Part shown: piece by piece, positions 43,022-51,530 of the stretch
Layout of the letters: each line of letters begins with the position of its first letter
Numbering within the stretch: position 1 is the stretch's first letter
Source: DASPKM01 sp035628135
GTDB taxonomy: Bacteria; Bacteroidota; Bacteroidia; Chitinophagales; Chitinophagaceae
Assembly (NCBI GenBank): GCA_035628135.1
Contig: DASPKM010000013.1
Location: 372,001 to 436,000 of the forward strand
Direction: 5' to 3'
DNA length: 64,000 nt
Notes under the pieces: model-generated
Told to the model about the DNA's origin: nothing
Database searches by the model: none
The model's input: only the letters and a program-made list of their open reading frames with translations
Program-made: the position numbers and the translations under genes

Positions 43022-44821
43022 TCAAAAAAAGTTCACATACCCAAGGTGTATTTTCGATTGCCTCAAATCGAACTTAACATCGTTGCGCTTGCCGGCAGCG
43101 TATGAAATATTGAATATGCCCGCCTTCGTTTCAAACGCCAATCCCAATCCCGCACCGATAAAAGAATTTTTAGTGCGCACATTTTGTTGCGCGTTCTTTG
43201 TAAAGCCTACATCCATAAAAGCAAAAAAGAAAGAGTTCTGGTCTACCAGGTAACGGTACTCCGCCGTGCCCACCACAAACCGCGAAACAAAAATGCTTTC
43301 TTCATCAAAACCGCGCAACAGCCGGTAACCGCCTATCTGGAATAGTTCGTTCCTGAATATTGTAGGGCTTTGGAACCAGCCACCTTGTAAACCCGCTTTA
43401 AATGTCGACGCCCTGGTAATAGGGAAGTAACGCGCCGCCGATAACCGTACGCGGAACTGGTACGCGTTTTCAGTCAATGAATCGTACAAAGAGCCATAGC
43501 TGAATGCCGGATTGTTGGGGTCCTTCAGCTTCAATATCGCTTCGCTCTTGCGCAGCTTTCGCGTGCCAGCCGACCCGCTGATAAAAAATTCGTTTCCCCT
43601 GATAGGATTGAAGCGGTAATTGGTATTGTTCCATTCGTAAGTAACGCCAATATTCACCGAGCTTACGTCTGCCTCATTGGGAAGGCGTTTGGAGGTAAGC
43701 ACCTGCTGCGTGTCGATGGTGAGCAGGTTGGAGCGCTGGTTCTGGACGAACACGCTTGCGCTTTGTTCCGTGGATACATAATATTGCACGCCTAACAGCA
43801 TGTTCACGGTAACGAACGATGAATCTTTCTTAAACAGGTCGAAAGAAGTGTTGATGCCGAAATTGGACCTGAAAATATAAGGATGCTGGTATCCCAAATG
43901 CAGCCGCGGCGATTTTACCTGCAACTGCTCCCAATTTATCTCCGCAGTTTCACCATTGCCAAGCGCATTGCGCAAGTTCACATTCGCTTCGCCGGTAACT
44001 AATAATTTATTGTTTACCAACTGCTGGTTCGAAGGAAGAAATCCTACCAGCACGTTTACTTCGCTGCTCTTCTTTGGTTTCAGATATAAATTCACGATAC
44101 AGCCGGTGCCGAGCATGGTAATGTTCCAGGGTTGTTGCTCCTGTACGTATGGCAGCTCGGATATTTTTTTGCTGATGTTGAGCAGCTTTTCTCTTTTATA
44201 TAGAGTTCCATTGGGAATATCGAGGTAATGCTGCAAAAAATTATTGGAGATGCGGGCATTGCCATGGACGCGTATGCTATCTATCTTATACAATGGCCCG
44301 GGCTCGATTGTAAGATTTGCGGCGATAGCGCCCTCATTGCGCAGCTCGATGCTGTCCAGCGAGAGCCTCGCAAAGGGATAGCCATTGTTCTCCAGATAAT
44401 CCAGCAGCTTTTGGCGCAGCAAGCTGTATTGTTGCCAGTTGAATGAATGGTCCTGGTAGTGCCGCTGGTTCCAGCCGATGGCTTCCAGCCAGTTCTTATC
44501 AATATTGGCCGTGTTTAGCTGAGCCCAACGGAATGCATCGCCCACGTACAGGCTAATGACGGCATATGCAGTGTCAAGCGCCATACTGTCGATGGAAGCA
44601 GCTATATATCCGCGAGACTGCAACAGGTCGGGCAATGATTGGATATACCCCGCCGCCTGTTCACTGGTTTTGAAGGAGGTTTGCAATTTCAACTGGCTGA
44701 TAAATACCGAATCCTTATCAACCGGCAATATCTTCAACTGGTATTGAGCACGCGCTACCTGCATGCACAGGCAGCACACCATAATGGCCATCCATATATT
44801 ATATAATGCTCGTTTGGACAT
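43022..44821 (-). CDS. Omp85-family outer-membrane protein (BamA/TamA-like)
   Basis: 599 residues from ATG at 44821 (a GTG two codons upstream is equally open). Signal peptide (RALYNIWMAIMVCCLCMQVARAQ), POTRA-like repeats in the first half (about 25-280; VHGNARISNNFLQHYLDIPNGTLYKREKLL is a typical POTRA helix-strand), then a 16-strand barrel with the Omp85 VRGY-like lid seen as YRLLRGFDEESIF and a C-terminal LGYVNFF ending in Phe. Likely inserts or translocates outer-membrane material; shorter than BamA itself. First gene of the DUF4271-hemD group. Confidence 0.85.
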   Translation of the reverse strand: MSKRALYNIWMAIMVCCLCMQVARAQYQLKILPVDKDSVFISQLKLQTSFKTSEQAAGYIQSLPDLLQSRGYIAASIDSMALDTAYAVISLYVGDAFRWAQLNTANIDKNWLEAIGWNQRHYQDHSFNWQQYSLLRQKLLDYLENNGYPFARLSLDSIELRNEGAIAANLTIEPGPLYKIDSIRVHGNARISNNFLQHYLDIPNGTLYKREKLLNISKKISELPYVQEQQPWNITMLGTGCIVNLYLKPKKSSEVNVLVGFLPSNQQLVNNKLLVTGEANVNLRNALGNGETAEINWEQLQVKSPRLHLGYQHPYIFRSNFGINTSFDLFKKDSSFVTVNMLLGVQYYVSTEQSASVFVQNQRSNLLTIDTQQVLTSKRLPNEADVSSVNIGVTYEWNNTNYRFNPIRGNEFFISGSAGTRKLRKSEAILKLKDPNNPAFSYGSLYDSLTENAYQFRVRLSAARYFPITRASTFKAGLQGGWFQSPTIFRNELFQIGGYRLLRGFDEESIFVSRFVVGTAEYRYLVDQNSFFFAFMDVGFTKNAQQNVRTKNSFIGAGLGLAFETKAGIFNISYAAGKRNDVKFDLRQSKIHLGYVNFF

Positions 44822-44829
44822 GGTCACCT

Positions 44830-44951
44830 AAAGGTGATTATTAATTATTAATTATTAATTATCGATTGTTGATTATTCATTATTATACTGGGAATTTTGG
44901 GATAGTTTATCAGGATAGTAATTAAATAATAATCATCACTTGTTACTCTAA
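44830..44951. other. AT-rich divergent gap with tandem taattat units
   Basis: Between the divergent Omp85 and hemW genes. Bases 44837-44862 repeat attattaattattaattatt, a slippage-prone microsatellite that continues into cattattatac. It probably holds both promoters, but I see no clear TAnnTTTG box. Confidence 0.5.
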
Positions 44952-46076
44952 ATGGCAGGCATTTACATTCATATTCCATTCTGCAGGCAGGCCTGTCACT
45001 ACTGCAATTTTCACTTTTCCACCTCATTAGGCTCAAAGAACGATTTTATAGCTGCTTTATTGAAAGAGATCGTGCTGCAAAAGGATTACCTGGCTCAGGA
45101 ACCCGTGGATACGGTGTACTTCGGGGGAGGCACGCCCAGCCTGTTATCGGTGGCCGAAATCGATGTGTTGTTGCATGCCCTGGCTGCATCGTTCAATATC
45201 AGCAGGGAGGCCGAGATCACGCTGGAAGCCAATCCCGACGACCTGAACACCGGAAAGCTGCAAGAATTGCGGGAAGCCGGCATCAACCGGCTCAGCATCG
45301 GCATTCAATCTTTTTTTGAAGACGACCTGCGGTGGATGAACCGAGCACATAATGCCAGGCAGTCCATCGCCTGCATTTATGACGCGCTGTCCGCGGGGTT
45401 CACCAACCTCACGATCGATCTTATCTATGGCACACCCGGCCTTACGGATGATAAGTGGAAAGAGAATGTACAAAAGGCCATCGACTTCAACATTCCGCAC
45501 CTCTCGTGCTATGCCTTAACAGTGGAGCCTAAGACCGCGCTCGATCATTTCATCACTACCAAACAATACCTTCCCGTTGACGCCGACCAACAGGCAAGGC
45601 AGTTTTTATTATTGATGGATTGGACCGCGGCCGCCGGTTACGAACATTACGAGATATCGAATTTTGCAAAGCCGGGCATGAGAAGTAAACACAACACGGC
45701 TTACTGGCTGGGAAAAAAATACCTGGGGCTCGGACCTTCAGCGCATTCATTCAATGGTATTTCCCGCCAATGGAACATAGCCAACAATGCGCTGTACGTA
45801 CAATCGCTGCAACAACAGCAGTTACCGTTCGAAAAAGAGGAACTAACGGTGACGCACCAGTTAAATGAGTACATCATGACGTCGCTGCGGACGATCGAAG
45901 GGTTGAGCATCGGGTATGTAACAGAAAAATTCGGGGAAACAGTGGCGCAAACGATTTTCAGGTCTTCCGGGAAATTTATACAGGCAGGCAATATGCAATG
46001 GGATGGAGAGCGATTGCGGCTGACGAGACAGGGAAAATTACTGGCCGATGGAATAGCCGCTGAGTTGTTCTTTTAA
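44952..46076 (+). CDS. hemW: Radical-SAM haem chaperone / coproporphyrinogen oxidase-like
   Basis: 374 residues. The radical-SAM cluster motif is C11-R-Q-A-C15-H-Y-C18, the CX3CX2C pattern, followed by YFGGGTPSLLS and TLEANPDDL (SAM binding) and LSIGIQSFFEDDL. HemW-type proteins lack the extra Cys of true HemN and deliver haem to targets such as respiratory cytochromes. The C-terminal HemN domain ends ERLRLTRQGKLLADGIAAELFF. Close to hemD, though on the opposite strand. Confidence 0.9.
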   Translation: MAGIYIHIPFCRQACHYCNFHFSTSLGSKNDFIAALLKEIVLQKDYLAQEPVDTVYFGGGTPSLLSVAEIDVLLHALAASFNISREAEITLEANPDDLNTGKLQELREAGINRLSIGIQSFFEDDLRWMNRAHNARQSIACIYDALSAGFTNLTIDLIYGTPGLTDDKWKENVQKAIDFNIPHLSCYALTVEPKTALDHFITTKQYLPVDADQQARQFLLLMDWTAAAGYEHYEISNFAKPGMRSKHNTAYWLGKKYLGLGPSAHSFNGISRQWNIANNALYVQSLQQQQLPFEKEELTVTHQLNEYIMTSLRTIEGLSIGYVTEKFGETVAQTIFRSSGKFIQAGNMQWDGERLRLTRQGKLLADGIAAELFF

Positions 46077-46099
46077 TTGCGGAGGTTCTTGAATTTTTA

Positions 46100-46168
46100 G
46101 TCATTGGGTCATACGGTCATTGGGTCACTAGATTTCATAATGACTTAATGACCTATTGACTTATTGAC
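46100..46168. repeat. Intergenic repeat, family B (degenerate copy)
   Basis: Left part gtcattgggtcatacggtca, repeated as ttgggtcac, and right part aatgacttaatgacctattg then acttattgac form an imperfect inverted repeat related to the copy at 28070. Located between the convergent hemW and gpsA-side genes; the right part overlaps the end of the small 46145 frame. Confidence 0.7.
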
Positions 46169-46291
46169 TTTTTTCGAGTTATGCTTCTGCAGCTTTTCTT
46201 TTGTGTATTTGGCTATTTCGGCAATAACCAGGATCACCACCATTATTATGATAGCCGTGAAGCCTATGGTATGGTACGAAAATGGGATCAT
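46145..46291 (-). CDS. Possible 48-aa single-pass membrane protein
   Basis: ATG at 46291 to TAA at 46145: residues MIPFSYHTIGF, then a membrane helix (TAIIIMVVILVIAEIA, about 12-28), then a basic tail KYTKEKLQKHNSKKVNKS. It follows gpsA by 17 bases on the same strand. Hydrophobic core followed by Lys-rich cytoplasmic tail is the shape of real small membrane proteins. The last eight codons are supplied by the family B repeat, so the natural C-terminus may have been shifted by repeat insertion. Confidence 0.5.
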   Translation of the reverse strand: MIPFSYHTIGFTAIIIMVVILVIAEIAKYTKEKLQKHNSKKVNKSIGH

Positions 46292-46308
46292 ATCCTGTCT
46301 TTATAAAG

Positions 46309-47346
46309 TTAGACAAGAAAACCCTCTATAATGTTAAACCCCTTTGAAGGTTTAACATTTTCCCAAAGAATGCGGTAAATGGTGTCCGCGATAGGCATTT
46401 CCGCCTTTATATCCTTGTTTATGAGGTAAATGCACCTGCTGGCGTTATGGCCTTCGGCCACCATGTTCATTTCCAGTTGGGCAGCCTTTACGGAATATCC
46501 CTTTCCCACCATGTTGCCAAAGGTGCGGTTACGGCTGTATAAGGAGTAACAGGTTACCAGTAGGTCGCCCAGGTACACCGAGGCCGCATAGTTGGCATTT
46601 TTGCGATGCGTGATCGGATCTTCTGAATCATGTATGCCCACTTCGATATGGCGTATGCCAACGGCCCTTAAAAAGCCGGCCATTTCGTCGGCACTGTTGG
46701 CAATTAATACACTCAAAAAATTATCGCCGTACTCCAGTCCATGCGCGATGCCCGCGCCCAGGGCATAAATATTTTTTAGAACGGCCGCGAACTGCACGCC
46801 ATACACATCGTTGTTCAAAATGGTATTGAGATAGGGAGTAGCAAAATAGCCGGCAATTTGAGCGGTCACCTCCTGATCGAGGCCGGAGAAGGTGAGATAC
46901 GATAATTTCTCAGCGGCTACCTCTTCCGCATGGCAGGGGCCCATCACAGTAAAATAATCGTTCAGTTGCAGGCTGTATTGCTGTTTCAGGTAATCGTTGA
47001 GCAATAAATTGCTTTCGGGCAAAATACCTTTCACCGCCGATACTACTTTCTTTCCGGCAAAACAATCCTCAGGCAGGGGCTCGAGTGTATTCACTACATA
47101 AGCTGATGGCACGGCTATTACTATGCAATCAGAGTCTGTCACTACCCGCGCCACATCCGTGCTTAGCGATACAAGGCCGGTGTTAAAATAAACAGAGCTT
47201 AGGTAATTGGGATTGTGATGGCGTTGCAGCAGGTGGTTAACGATATGATCGTTCCTTACCCACCAATTGATGGACGTGTTGTTGTCCGTAACAATTTTTG
47301 CCAATGCTGTTGCCCAGCTTCCGCTGCCGATGATGCCTATTTTCAT
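46309..47346 (-). CDS. gpsA: NAD(P)H-dependent glycerol-3-phosphate dehydrogenase
   Basis: Makes sn-glycerol 3-phosphate for phospholipid synthesis. 345 residues with the N-terminal Rossmann motif GSGSWATALAK (7-17), VSAVKGILPE, and the catalytic Lys in AAVLKNIYALGAGIAHGLEYGDN. Normal length; ATG start. It lies 15 bases after the efflux adaptor gene on the same strand, so it may be in a transcript with the TolC/adaptor pair. Confidence 0.95.
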   Translation of the reverse strand: MKIGIIGSGSWATALAKIVTDNNTSINWWVRNDHIVNHLLQRHHNPNYLSSVYFNTGLVSLSTDVARVVTDSDCIVIAVPSAYVVNTLEPLPEDCFAGKKVVSAVKGILPESNLLLNDYLKQQYSLQLNDYFTVMGPCHAEEVAAEKLSYLTFSGLDQEVTAQIAGYFATPYLNTILNNDVYGVQFAAVLKNIYALGAGIAHGLEYGDNFLSVLIANSADEMAGFLRAVGIRHIEVGIHDSEDPITHRKNANYAASVYLGDLLVTCYSLYSRNRTFGNMVGKGYSVKAAQLEMNMVAEGHNASRCIYLINKDIKAEMPIADTIYRILWENVKPSKGFNIIEGFLV

Positions 47347-47361
47347 GCTGGCGGGTAAAGG

Positions 47362-48750
47362 TTATGGTTTTTTATCGAACAACTTATCTTTCGGAGTAAC
47401 CTTTACCCTGGTGCCGTCTTTCAATGTTTTGCTAACGGTAGTGTATGGTCCTGTAACTACTTCATCGCCTTCTTTGAGGCCACTGGTTATTTCGATGTGA
47501 TTGATATCCTGGATATCTGTTTTCACCACTACTTTCTTCACCTTGCTATCGGGCTGCAGCACGTACACTACTTCTTCAAGGTCGTCGGACCGAGAAGCAT
47601 TGGCGTTGGTATTTGCGTTGGCGTCTGCGTTTTCTGCGGGCTTTGCGTCGAAGCTGCTGCGCTCACTGTTCACTGCCTTGTCCGTCCCCTTTTCGCGGGT
47701 GGTAACCGCGTTAATGGGAACCGCTATCACGTTTACGTGGCGTTTGGTTTGAATGTCTGCACTGGCGTTCATGCCGGGGCGGAAGGGAAATGCCCGTGGT
47801 CTTTTGGGATCGATCAGGTCCTGGTAAGATTCCCGCAGCAGGCGAATGCGTACCTCATAATTGGTTACGTCATTGGCGGTAGCCGCAGCTCCGGCGGTGC
47901 CTTTGCTGCTGCTCGCAATTTGCGTTACGATGCCTTTGAACTTTCTATTATTATACGCATCTACTTCTATGAGGGCTGAATCGCCGATGTGTACTTTAGG
48001 GATGTCGTTCTCCCCCACGTCTACCCGAACTTCCATTACGTTCATATCTGCAATACGCATCATTTCAGTTCCGGCCATTTGCGCAGTACCTACTACGCGC
48101 TCTCCTTCTTTTACCGCCAGCAGCGATACCACTCCTTCCATAGGCGCCACGATAGTAGCGCGGCCTACGTTTTTGCTGGCGCTTTCCAGGTTGGCCATAG
48201 CACTTTGTACTGAGGCTTGGGAACTGCGGATGGTTTGCAATGCGGCGTTATAATTTGCCTGGGCGCTGCGCAACACACTTTCAGCGGATTCAAATTCAGA
48301 AGGAGATATCACTTTATCTGCCAGCAGTTTTTTCTGGCGGTTATAATTGGCCTGTGCCTGGTCCAGGTTGGCTTTAAGGCCTTCCAGTGCGGCGGTGGTA
48401 TTGGCTGCTGTGGCCTGGGCGCGGGTTACTTCGGCCGCGGCCTGGTCCCGCTGGGTTGAATAAATATCGGCATAGATCTTTGCCAGCACTTGTCCTCTTT
48501 TCACACTGTCTCCTTCTTTTACTGTGAGGTCTACTATTTCCCCGGATATATCAGGGCTCACTTTCACTTCAATTTCAGGATAAACCTTGCCGCTGGCCGT
48601 AACAGTTTCTATGATGGTGCGCCTGGTGACTTTTTCAGTGGACACCGCAATGCCTTCTTCCTTACCGAGCGCGCCACTGGATTTAAGAACAACGAATAAA
48701 ATAATAACTGCTACGAGACTTATGATAATCCATAGTAGTTTCTTGCTCAT
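47362..48750 (-). CDS. Periplasmic efflux adaptor (membrane fusion protein)
   Basis: 462 residues: N-terminal membrane anchor (about 5-24), barrel-sandwich/lipoyl strands (TASGKVYPEIEVKVSPDISGEIVDLTVKEGDSVKRGQVLAKI), a long coiled-coil hairpin (about 85-190, Ala/Gln-rich), the second lipoyl half (VAPMEGVVSLLAVKEGERVVGT) and a membrane-proximal beta domain. Closest in kind to MacA-type adaptors of ABC pumps, though the family spans RND pumps too. A TolC-family gene is 15 bases upstream; the inner-membrane pump is not adjacent. A Ala/Asn/Asp low-complexity loop lies around 380-395. Confidence 0.9.
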   Translation of the reverse strand: MSKKLLWIIISLVAVIILFVVLKSSGALGKEEGIAVSTEKVTRRTIIETVTASGKVYPEIEVKVSPDISGEIVDLTVKEGDSVKRGQVLAKIYADIYSTQRDQAAAEVTRAQATAANTTAALEGLKANLDQAQANYNRQKKLLADKVISPSEFESAESVLRSAQANYNAALQTIRSSQASVQSAMANLESASKNVGRATIVAPMEGVVSLLAVKEGERVVGTAQMAGTEMMRIADMNVMEVRVDVGENDIPKVHIGDSALIEVDAYNNRKFKGIVTQIASSSKGTAGAAATANDVTNYEVRIRLLRESYQDLIDPKRPRAFPFRPGMNASADIQTKRHVNVIAVPINAVTTREKGTDKAVNSERSSFDAKPAENADANANTNANASRSDDLEEVVYVLQPDSKVKKVVVKTDIQDINHIEITSGLKEGDEVVTGPYTTVSKTLKDGTRVKVTPKDKLFDKKP

Positions 48751-48765
48751 GGAAAAAAATTTTAA

Positions 48766-50205
48766 TTATAACTTAATCCCTTGTCCTTTATAAAACTCCA
48801 GCACCTTCAACCGGAATACGTATTCTACCTGGGCCTGCAGCATGCTGATGCGCGCGCTGAACAAATTGTTCTGGCTGATCAGGTAGTCAAGGGTGGATTG
48901 AAGGCCGATGTCAAAGCGTTTTTGTGAAAACTCGAATGCTTTTTGTGAAGTTTCAACAGTTTTCCTGGCAGCATTATATCTTTCAAGGGCCGAAACGGCG
49001 TCGTTGTACGCCCTGTAAATATCCTGTTTCAGGGTTTGATTGTCGGCCTGCCTTTGTAACAGCAGGTTTTCCATATTCAGCTTGCTGCGTTGCCAGTTGG
49101 TGCGGGCTATGCCGCTGTTAAACAGCGGAATGTTCAGGGAGATGCCTGCGTTCTGGCGGAAGTTTTCGCTGATCTGCGTGCCAATGGGCACCCGGTAAGT
49201 AGTGATGGTGGTGTTGAACACCGGTGCCTTTACTTCATAATCTGTTCCACCGATGTTTACGATCGCGCCGGTATTTTGAAAAGTTCCGGTAGGTACATTT
49301 ATGAAATCGGGTATTTGATTATTGGCATAGTTGGTACCCATGCCTGCAAAGAAGGAAAAGGTGGGATACATGGCTCCCCTCGCAGATTTTATATACTTGT
49401 CGGCTGCTTTTATCCTCAATTCGTTTACGCGTTGCTGTGGCAGGTTGGCAAGGGCCAGGTTATATACCATTTCCGGTTGAAGCTCCGCGATGGGTTCTAC
49501 GGGAATGCGGTCCAACGGAGGTAATTCCACTGCGAAAGGTGTGGCGGCATCCAGGTTCAGCACGGCTTTTAATTGCAACAGGTTTTGTTGCACGGTGGCC
49601 TTGCTGGTAAGCCAGGTGGCGCTATCCCTTGCAACCTGCGCGTCTGCCTGCAGGAATTCGAGTTCGGGAAGGTTGCCTACGTCTACGCGTTTGCGTATGT
49701 TATCACGGTTTTGCTGCGACTGCGTTAGCACTACTTCCGCCACATTGGCCTGCTCCTGCGATACCAACACCAGCAGGTAGGCCGAGGCCACGTTGAGCGC
49801 GATATCGTTCTTTAATTTATCAACAGCGGCATTGGCGGCCTCCAATTCATATTTATTACCAGCGATGGTATTGCGCTGGCTGAACCAGTTGAATATGGTA
49901 GCGTTGGTGGAAAAGTTCAATCCCAGGAAAAATATCTGGGAGGTGGTGAATTGGTTGGTAGTGGGGTCGATAGAGCGGCCCGCGTTGATACCGGCGTTGC
50001 TGGAAATGCTCGCCGAGGGATATTGCTGCAGCCGGCTTTGATTATAGGTTAATTCGGCCAGCCTGGCTTGTATATCCTGTTGCTTTACGGAAATATTATT
50101 TGCTAGGGCGTACTCAACACATTGCCGGAGTGTCCACTTTTCCTGTGCGGTGGCAAATGAAAATAACAAGGCGTTCAGCCCAACTGCCAGTATCAACTTT
50201 CTCAT
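48766..50205 (-). CDS. TolC-family outer-membrane efflux channel
   Basis: 479 residues from ATG at 50205, chosen because it opens a clean signal peptide (MRKLILAVGLNALLFSFATA); an ATG 12 codons upstream (50241) is also open. Two tandem OEP repeats: TLRQCVEYALANNISVKQQDIQARLAELTYNQSRLQQYPS in the first, and the second starting near EPIAELQPEMVYNLALANLP. Long coiled-coil helices and strand segments rich in Tyr/Asn are as expected. Partner of the adaptor gene immediately downstream. Confidence 0.93.
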   Translation of the reverse strand: MRKLILAVGLNALLFSFATAQEKWTLRQCVEYALANNISVKQQDIQARLAELTYNQSRLQQYPSASISSNAGINAGRSIDPTTNQFTTSQIFFLGLNFSTNATIFNWFSQRNTIAGNKYELEAANAAVDKLKNDIALNVASAYLLVLVSQEQANVAEVVLTQSQQNRDNIRKRVDVGNLPELEFLQADAQVARDSATWLTSKATVQQNLLQLKAVLNLDAATPFAVELPPLDRIPVEPIAELQPEMVYNLALANLPQQRVNELRIKAADKYIKSARGAMYPTFSFFAGMGTNYANNQIPDFINVPTGTFQNTGAIVNIGGTDYEVKAPVFNTTITTYRVPIGTQISENFRQNAGISLNIPLFNSGIARTNWQRSKLNMENLLLQRQADNQTLKQDIYRAYNDAVSALERYNAARKTVETSQKAFEFSQKRFDIGLQSTLDYLISQNNLFSARISMLQAQVEYVFRLKVLEFYKGQGIKL

Positions 50206-50339
50206 CCATGCAAATTTATCGGTAAGATTTCCCAGGGACATTGTTTTTTAAAATTTGGAATGCCGAAATTAAGCCATTGGCTTAATAAGTCAATTAAGTC
50301 ATCGGGTTAAAATCAATGCGTACGAGCCGCACTGCCGGA

Positions 50340-51527
50340 TTAAATTTTGTTAAAAGCCTGTTCCAAATCGGCTATCAAATAGTCTGGTTCTTCCAGCCCA
50401 AAGTAGAACCTGATCATGCGGTGTTCTTTGTTTACGGCATCGAAGGACGCGGGGTCCATGGATGCGCATTTGGGGATGGCCAGGCTTTCGTGCCCGCCCC
50501 AGCTCACCGCCATAAGTATGTGACGCAAAGATTCGCAAAAAGTAACAACCTGTTGCATAGTTTCCGCCTTCATAATAATAGTTACCAGTCCGCAAGCGCC
50601 TTTCATTTGCCGGCGGGCCAGCTCGTATTGCGGAAAGGCCAGGTCAAGGGGAAATATTGCTTCTTCTACCCGGGGATGTTGTTTTAGAAAGGCCAGCACC
50701 TTTTGCGTGGTTTGCGTAATGCGGTCGAGACGGGCAGGCAGGGTGCGCAGTCCGCGAATTAGCAGCCAGGCGTTGAAGGGTTGAATGCCGCTTCCTATAT
50801 TGAGGTATTCGCTGTCGAAGATCCTTTTCATCATGGCATGACTGCCGGTGAGCACGCCCCCGAGGGTATCGCTATGCCCGCTGATGTACTTGGTGGCGGT
50901 TTGCATGGCCAGGTCAATACCTAATGCAATTGGCTGCTGGTACAGCGGTGTGCAATAGCTATTATCGCAAATGGTAATAATACCCCTGCCCCTGGCAATA
51001 GCCGCAATGGCCCGCAGGTCCTGCAGGGCATAGTCCCATGAATTGGGCGATTCCAGGTAAATGACCGAGGTACTCGAGCGAATGGCGTTCTCAACATTCG
51101 CCGTATCCCTGGCATCTACATAAGTGGTGGTAACATTGAAGCGCGGCAAAACCACATCGAACATTCTCTGGGCCCAGGTATAAGGTTTGTTCACGGATAC
51201 GATGTGGTCGCCGGATTTTACATTGGCCAGCACGGCGGCGAAAATGGCGGCAGCCCCGCTGTTAAATACCAGGCAGTCTTCGGCGCCATCGAGTGCAGCT
51301 AGTTTCTTACGCAGTATGTCTACCGTAGGGTTCAGGCCGCGGCTATAGAGGTAGCCGCTCATTTCATCGTCAAAAGCCTTTTTAAACTCTGCTACGGTGC
51401 GGAATGCAAAATTGCTGGTTTGCACGATGGGTGCGGCAATGGCGTTGAAATAGGTTTCGCGCGCTTCGCCCAGCTCGTTAAAAATAAAGCTGGGGTGCAG
51501 CGGGCCGGGAGCGTTATCTGGGTGCAC
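50340..51527 (-). CDS. Cys/Met-metabolism PLP-dependent enzyme
   Basis: 395 residues, fold type I. The Schiff-base lysine is K213 in TATKYISGHSD, the cofactor Asp is D188 in TICDNSYCTPL, and YLYSRGLNPTVDILRKKLAALDGAEDCLVFNSGAAAI is the conserved N-terminal active-site region. The family covers cystathionine gamma-synthase, cystathionine lyases and methionine gamma-lyase; which one is unclear. Start: only GTG at 51527 is available, since the preceding in-frame codon pair is the TGA stop of the permease upstream. That 3-base gap shows co-transcription with the permease. Confidence 0.88.
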   Translation of the reverse strand: MHPDNAPGPLHPSFIFNELGEARETYFNAIAAPIVQTSNFAFRTVAEFKKAFDDEMSGYLYSRGLNPTVDILRKKLAALDGAEDCLVFNSGAAAIFAAVLANVKSGDHIVSVNKPYTWAQRMFDVVLPRFNVTTTYVDARDTANVENAIRSSTSVIYLESPNSWDYALQDLRAIAAIARGRGIITICDNSYCTPLYQQPIALGIDLAMQTATKYISGHSDTLGGVLTGSHAMMKRIFDSEYLNIGSGIQPFNAWLLIRGLRTLPARLDRITQTTQKVLAFLKQHPRVEEAIFPLDLAFPQYELARRQMKGACGLVTIIMKAETMQQVVTFCESLRHILMAVSWGGHESLAIPKCASMDPASFDAVNKEHRMIRFYFGLEEPDYLIADLEQAFNKI

Positions 51528-51530
51528 GTG

